From positions 1,612,001 through 1,676,000 of the forward strand of contig NZ_CP112880.1 of the NCBI RefSeq assembly GCF_028747205.1: a stretch of DNA of 64,000 nucleotides, read 5' to 3'. Origin of the DNA: Streptomyces sp. CA-278952 (GTDB taxonomy: Bacteria > Actinomycetota > Actinomycetes > Streptomycetales > Streptomycetaceae). Below are positions 62,396-64,000 of this stretch, one piece after another (position 1 is the stretch's first letter; the number at the start of each line of letters is the position of its first letter). Made by a program: the position numbers and the translations under genes. The notes beneath the pieces were generated by a model. That model did no database searches. It was not told the origin of the DNA and was given only the letters and a program-made list of their open reading frames with translations.

Positions 62396-64000
62396 TCACC
62401 TCTTGCGGTTCGGCTCCTTGTGCCTCCGCTCCACCGGGCCCCGGCGGACCGAGCCCGGGGCGCTCCAGTCGGCGCGCTTGCGGGCCCGCTTCTTCGCCGC
62501 CTCGGAGGACTGGAGCTGGTACGGGACGGAGGTGACCATGACGCCCGGGGTGAAGAGCAGTCGGCCCTTCAGGCGCAGGGCGCTCTGGTTGTGCAGCAGG
62601 TGCTCGTACCAGTGGCCGACCACGTACTCGGGGATGTAGACGCTGACCACGTCGCGTGGACTCTCTCGGCGCAGGCCCTTCACGTACTCGATGACCGGGC
62701 GGGTCACCTCCCGGTAGGGCGAGTCGAGGATCTTGAGGGGGACGTTGATGGCGCGCCGTTCCCAGTCCTCGCGCAGCGCCTTCGTCTCGTCCGGGTCGAC
62801 GCTGATGGAGAGCGCCTCCAGGCGGTCGGCGCGGATCAGTTTGGCGTAGGCGAGAGCGCGCAGCGTGGGGCGGTGGAGCTTGGACACCAGGACGATGGCG
62901 TGGACGCGGGAGGGGCGCACGCTCTCGTCCGCGGGCGTCTCGTCGGCGGCGATCTCGGCGGCGACCCGGTCGTAGTGCTTCCGGATCGCGGTCATCGTGC
63001 CGTAGAAGATGACCATGCCGAGCAGGGCCACCCAGGCGCCGTGGGTGAACTTGGTGGCGAGGACGATCACCAGGACCACGCCGCAGAAGAAGGCGCCGAA
63101 GGCGTTGATGGCGCGGGAGCGGATCATGTGGCGGCGGTTGGCCTGATCCCGTTCGTCGGTCAGCAGGCGGTTCCAGTGCCGCACCATGCCGGTCTGGCTG
63201 AGGGTGAAGGAGACGAACACCCCGACGATGTAGAGCTGGATCAGCTTCGTGGAGTCGGCTCCGTAGACCCAGACCAGCAGGATCGCCGCGCCGGCCAGCA
63301 GCACGATGCCGTTGGAGAAGGCGAGGCGGTCGCCGCGGGTGTGCAGTTGGCGCGGCAGGTAGCGGTCCTGGGCGAGGATCGAGCCGAGCAGCGGGAAGCC
63401 GTTGTACGCGGTGTTGGCGGCGAGGAAGAGGACCAGGGCGGTGGCGGCCGCGAGGATCATGAAGAGGAGGGAGCCGTGGCCGAAGACCGCCTCGGCGACC
63501 TGGGCGATGACCGGGTCCTGGGTGAAGTCCGCGCCGACCGGGACGCCGTCGCGGATCAGGTCGGCCGCCGGGTTCTCGGCCATCTTGACGTCGGTGGCCA
63601 GGGCCAGGCCGATGATGCCGCAGAACATGGTGACGGCGAGCAGCCCCATCATGGCGAGCGTGGTCGCGGCGTTCTTGCTCTTGGGCTTCCGGAAGGCGGG
63701 CACGCCGTTGCTGATGGCCTCGACCCCGGTGAGGGCGGCGCAGCCGGAGGAGAAGGCCCGCAGGAGGAGGAAGACGAGCGCGAGGCCGGCCAGCCCCTCG
63801 TGCTCGGGCTTGATCTCCAGATCGGCGGTGGGGGCGTGCATCGTGTCGCCGAGGACCACTCCCCGGAACGCGCCCCACAGGATCATGAGGAAGACGCCGG
63901 CCACGAAGAGGTAGGTGGGAATGGCGAAGAGCTTCCCGGACTCCTTGACGCCGCGCAGGTTCATCAGGGTGAGCAGGACGATGGCGCCGATGGCGCAGAG
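62396..64000 (-). CDS. APC-family permease, 5' end beyond the window
   Basis: The visible part has 534 codons plus stop; the frame is open through the right edge. Several spans are visible (YLFVAGVFLMILWGAFRGVV, ATTLAMMGLLAVTMFCGIIG, GSLLFMILAAATALVLFLAA) and the APC region LRAFSSGCAALTGVEAISNG. The C-terminal 200 residues are cytoplasmic (RVHAIVLVSKLHRPTLRALA to the basic end), as in Streptomyces KUP/APC-like permeases with a regulatory tail. Substrate is unknown, probably an amino acid or polyamine. Confidence 0.9.
   Translation of the reverse strand, partial: LCAIGAIVLLTLMNLRGVKESGKLFAIPTYLFVAGVFLMILWGAFRGVVLGDTMHAPTADLEIKPEHEGLAGLALVFLLLRAFSSGCAALTGVEAISNGVPAFRKPKSKNAATTLAMMGLLAVTMFCGIIGLALATDVKMAENPAADLIRDGVPVGADFTQDPVIAQVAEAVFGHGSLLFMILAAATALVLFLAANTAYNGFPLLGSILAQDRYLPRQLHTRGDRLAFSNGIVLLAGAAILLVWVYGADSTKLIQLYIVGVFVSFTLSQTGMVRHWNRLLTDERDQANRRHMIRSRAINAFGAFFCGVVLVIVLATKFTHGAWVALLGMVIFYGTMTAIRKHYDRVAAEIAADETPADESVRPSRVHAIVLVSKLHRPTLRALAYAKLIRADRLEALSISVDPDETKALREDWERRAINVPLKILDSPYREVTRPVIEYVKGLRRESPRDVVSVYIPEYVVGHWYEHLLHNQSALRLKGRLLFTPGVMVTSVPYQLQSSEAAKKRARKRADWSAPGSVRRGPVERRHKEPNRKR

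Overview
The window is high-GC actinobacterial DNA and most likely comes from a Streptomyces chromosome. Codon third positions are almost all G or C, GTG starts and 4-base ATGA/GTGA overlaps are common, and typical Streptomyces families are present: a Scr1/DUF397 pair, a SARP-type regulator with ATPase and TPR regions, secreted proteases and many one-component regulators.

1-17.8 kb is a mixed housekeeping and accessory stretch. It holds a small membrane protein, an XRE regulator, an iron-sulphur (PhrB-type) photolyase whose four cluster cysteines are at 350, 438, 441 and 454, a Scr1/DUF397 pair, a MocR regulator divergent from a LysE exporter with clear operator-like DNA, a VWA protein, a subtilase translationally coupled to a beta-propeller protein, and a 1113-residue SARP/ATPase/TPR regulator.

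17.9-37.0 kb reads as one functional unit for collagen and hydroxyproline use. It contains a secreted collagenase, a five-gene oligopeptide ABC importer, a GntR/FCD regulator, two proline-racemase-superfamily enzymes, an ornithine-cyclodeaminase-family reductase, a DHDPS-family deaminase, a three-part D-hydroxyproline dehydrogenase and a 2-oxoglutarate-semialdehyde dehydrogenase. The predicted route is collagen to peptides to hydroxyproline to 2-oxoglutarate. The same 11-base word (consensus GTGACATTGYA) occurs near the collagenase, the importer, the GntR gene and the dehydrogenase/ALDH promoters, so a single regulon is likely. An X-Pro aminopeptidase remnant sits beside the regulator. Several genes here carry in-frame tandem-repeat expansions.

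37.0-42.1 kb has a flavin monooxygenase/MFS exporter operon under a divergent TetR regulator, then an unusual protein with an apparent histone fold and an AT-richer orphan.

42.4-60.9 kb looks like a layered genomic island. Three copies (42.41, 49.73 and 60.83 kb) of a sequence spanning the 3' end of a TrmA-type RNA methyltransferase gene mark its edges; the intact gene is at the right. Inside are a fatty acid desaturase, a CHAT-protease/TPR gene divergent from a small-protein and membrane-protein pair, two MerR regulators and two S33-type secreted hydrolases, a TetR/membrane-protein pair, and much decay: an SpoIIE/PP2C phosphatase with a nonsense codon and a frameshift, a PLD fragment, a membrane-protein pseudogene, a toxin fragment with its likely immunity gene, and IS5 and IS3 remnants. 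No integrase gene was seen.

60.9-64 kb returns to conserved genes: the RNA methyltransferase and an APC permease running off the right edge. No tRNA, rRNA or CRISPR array was recognised.
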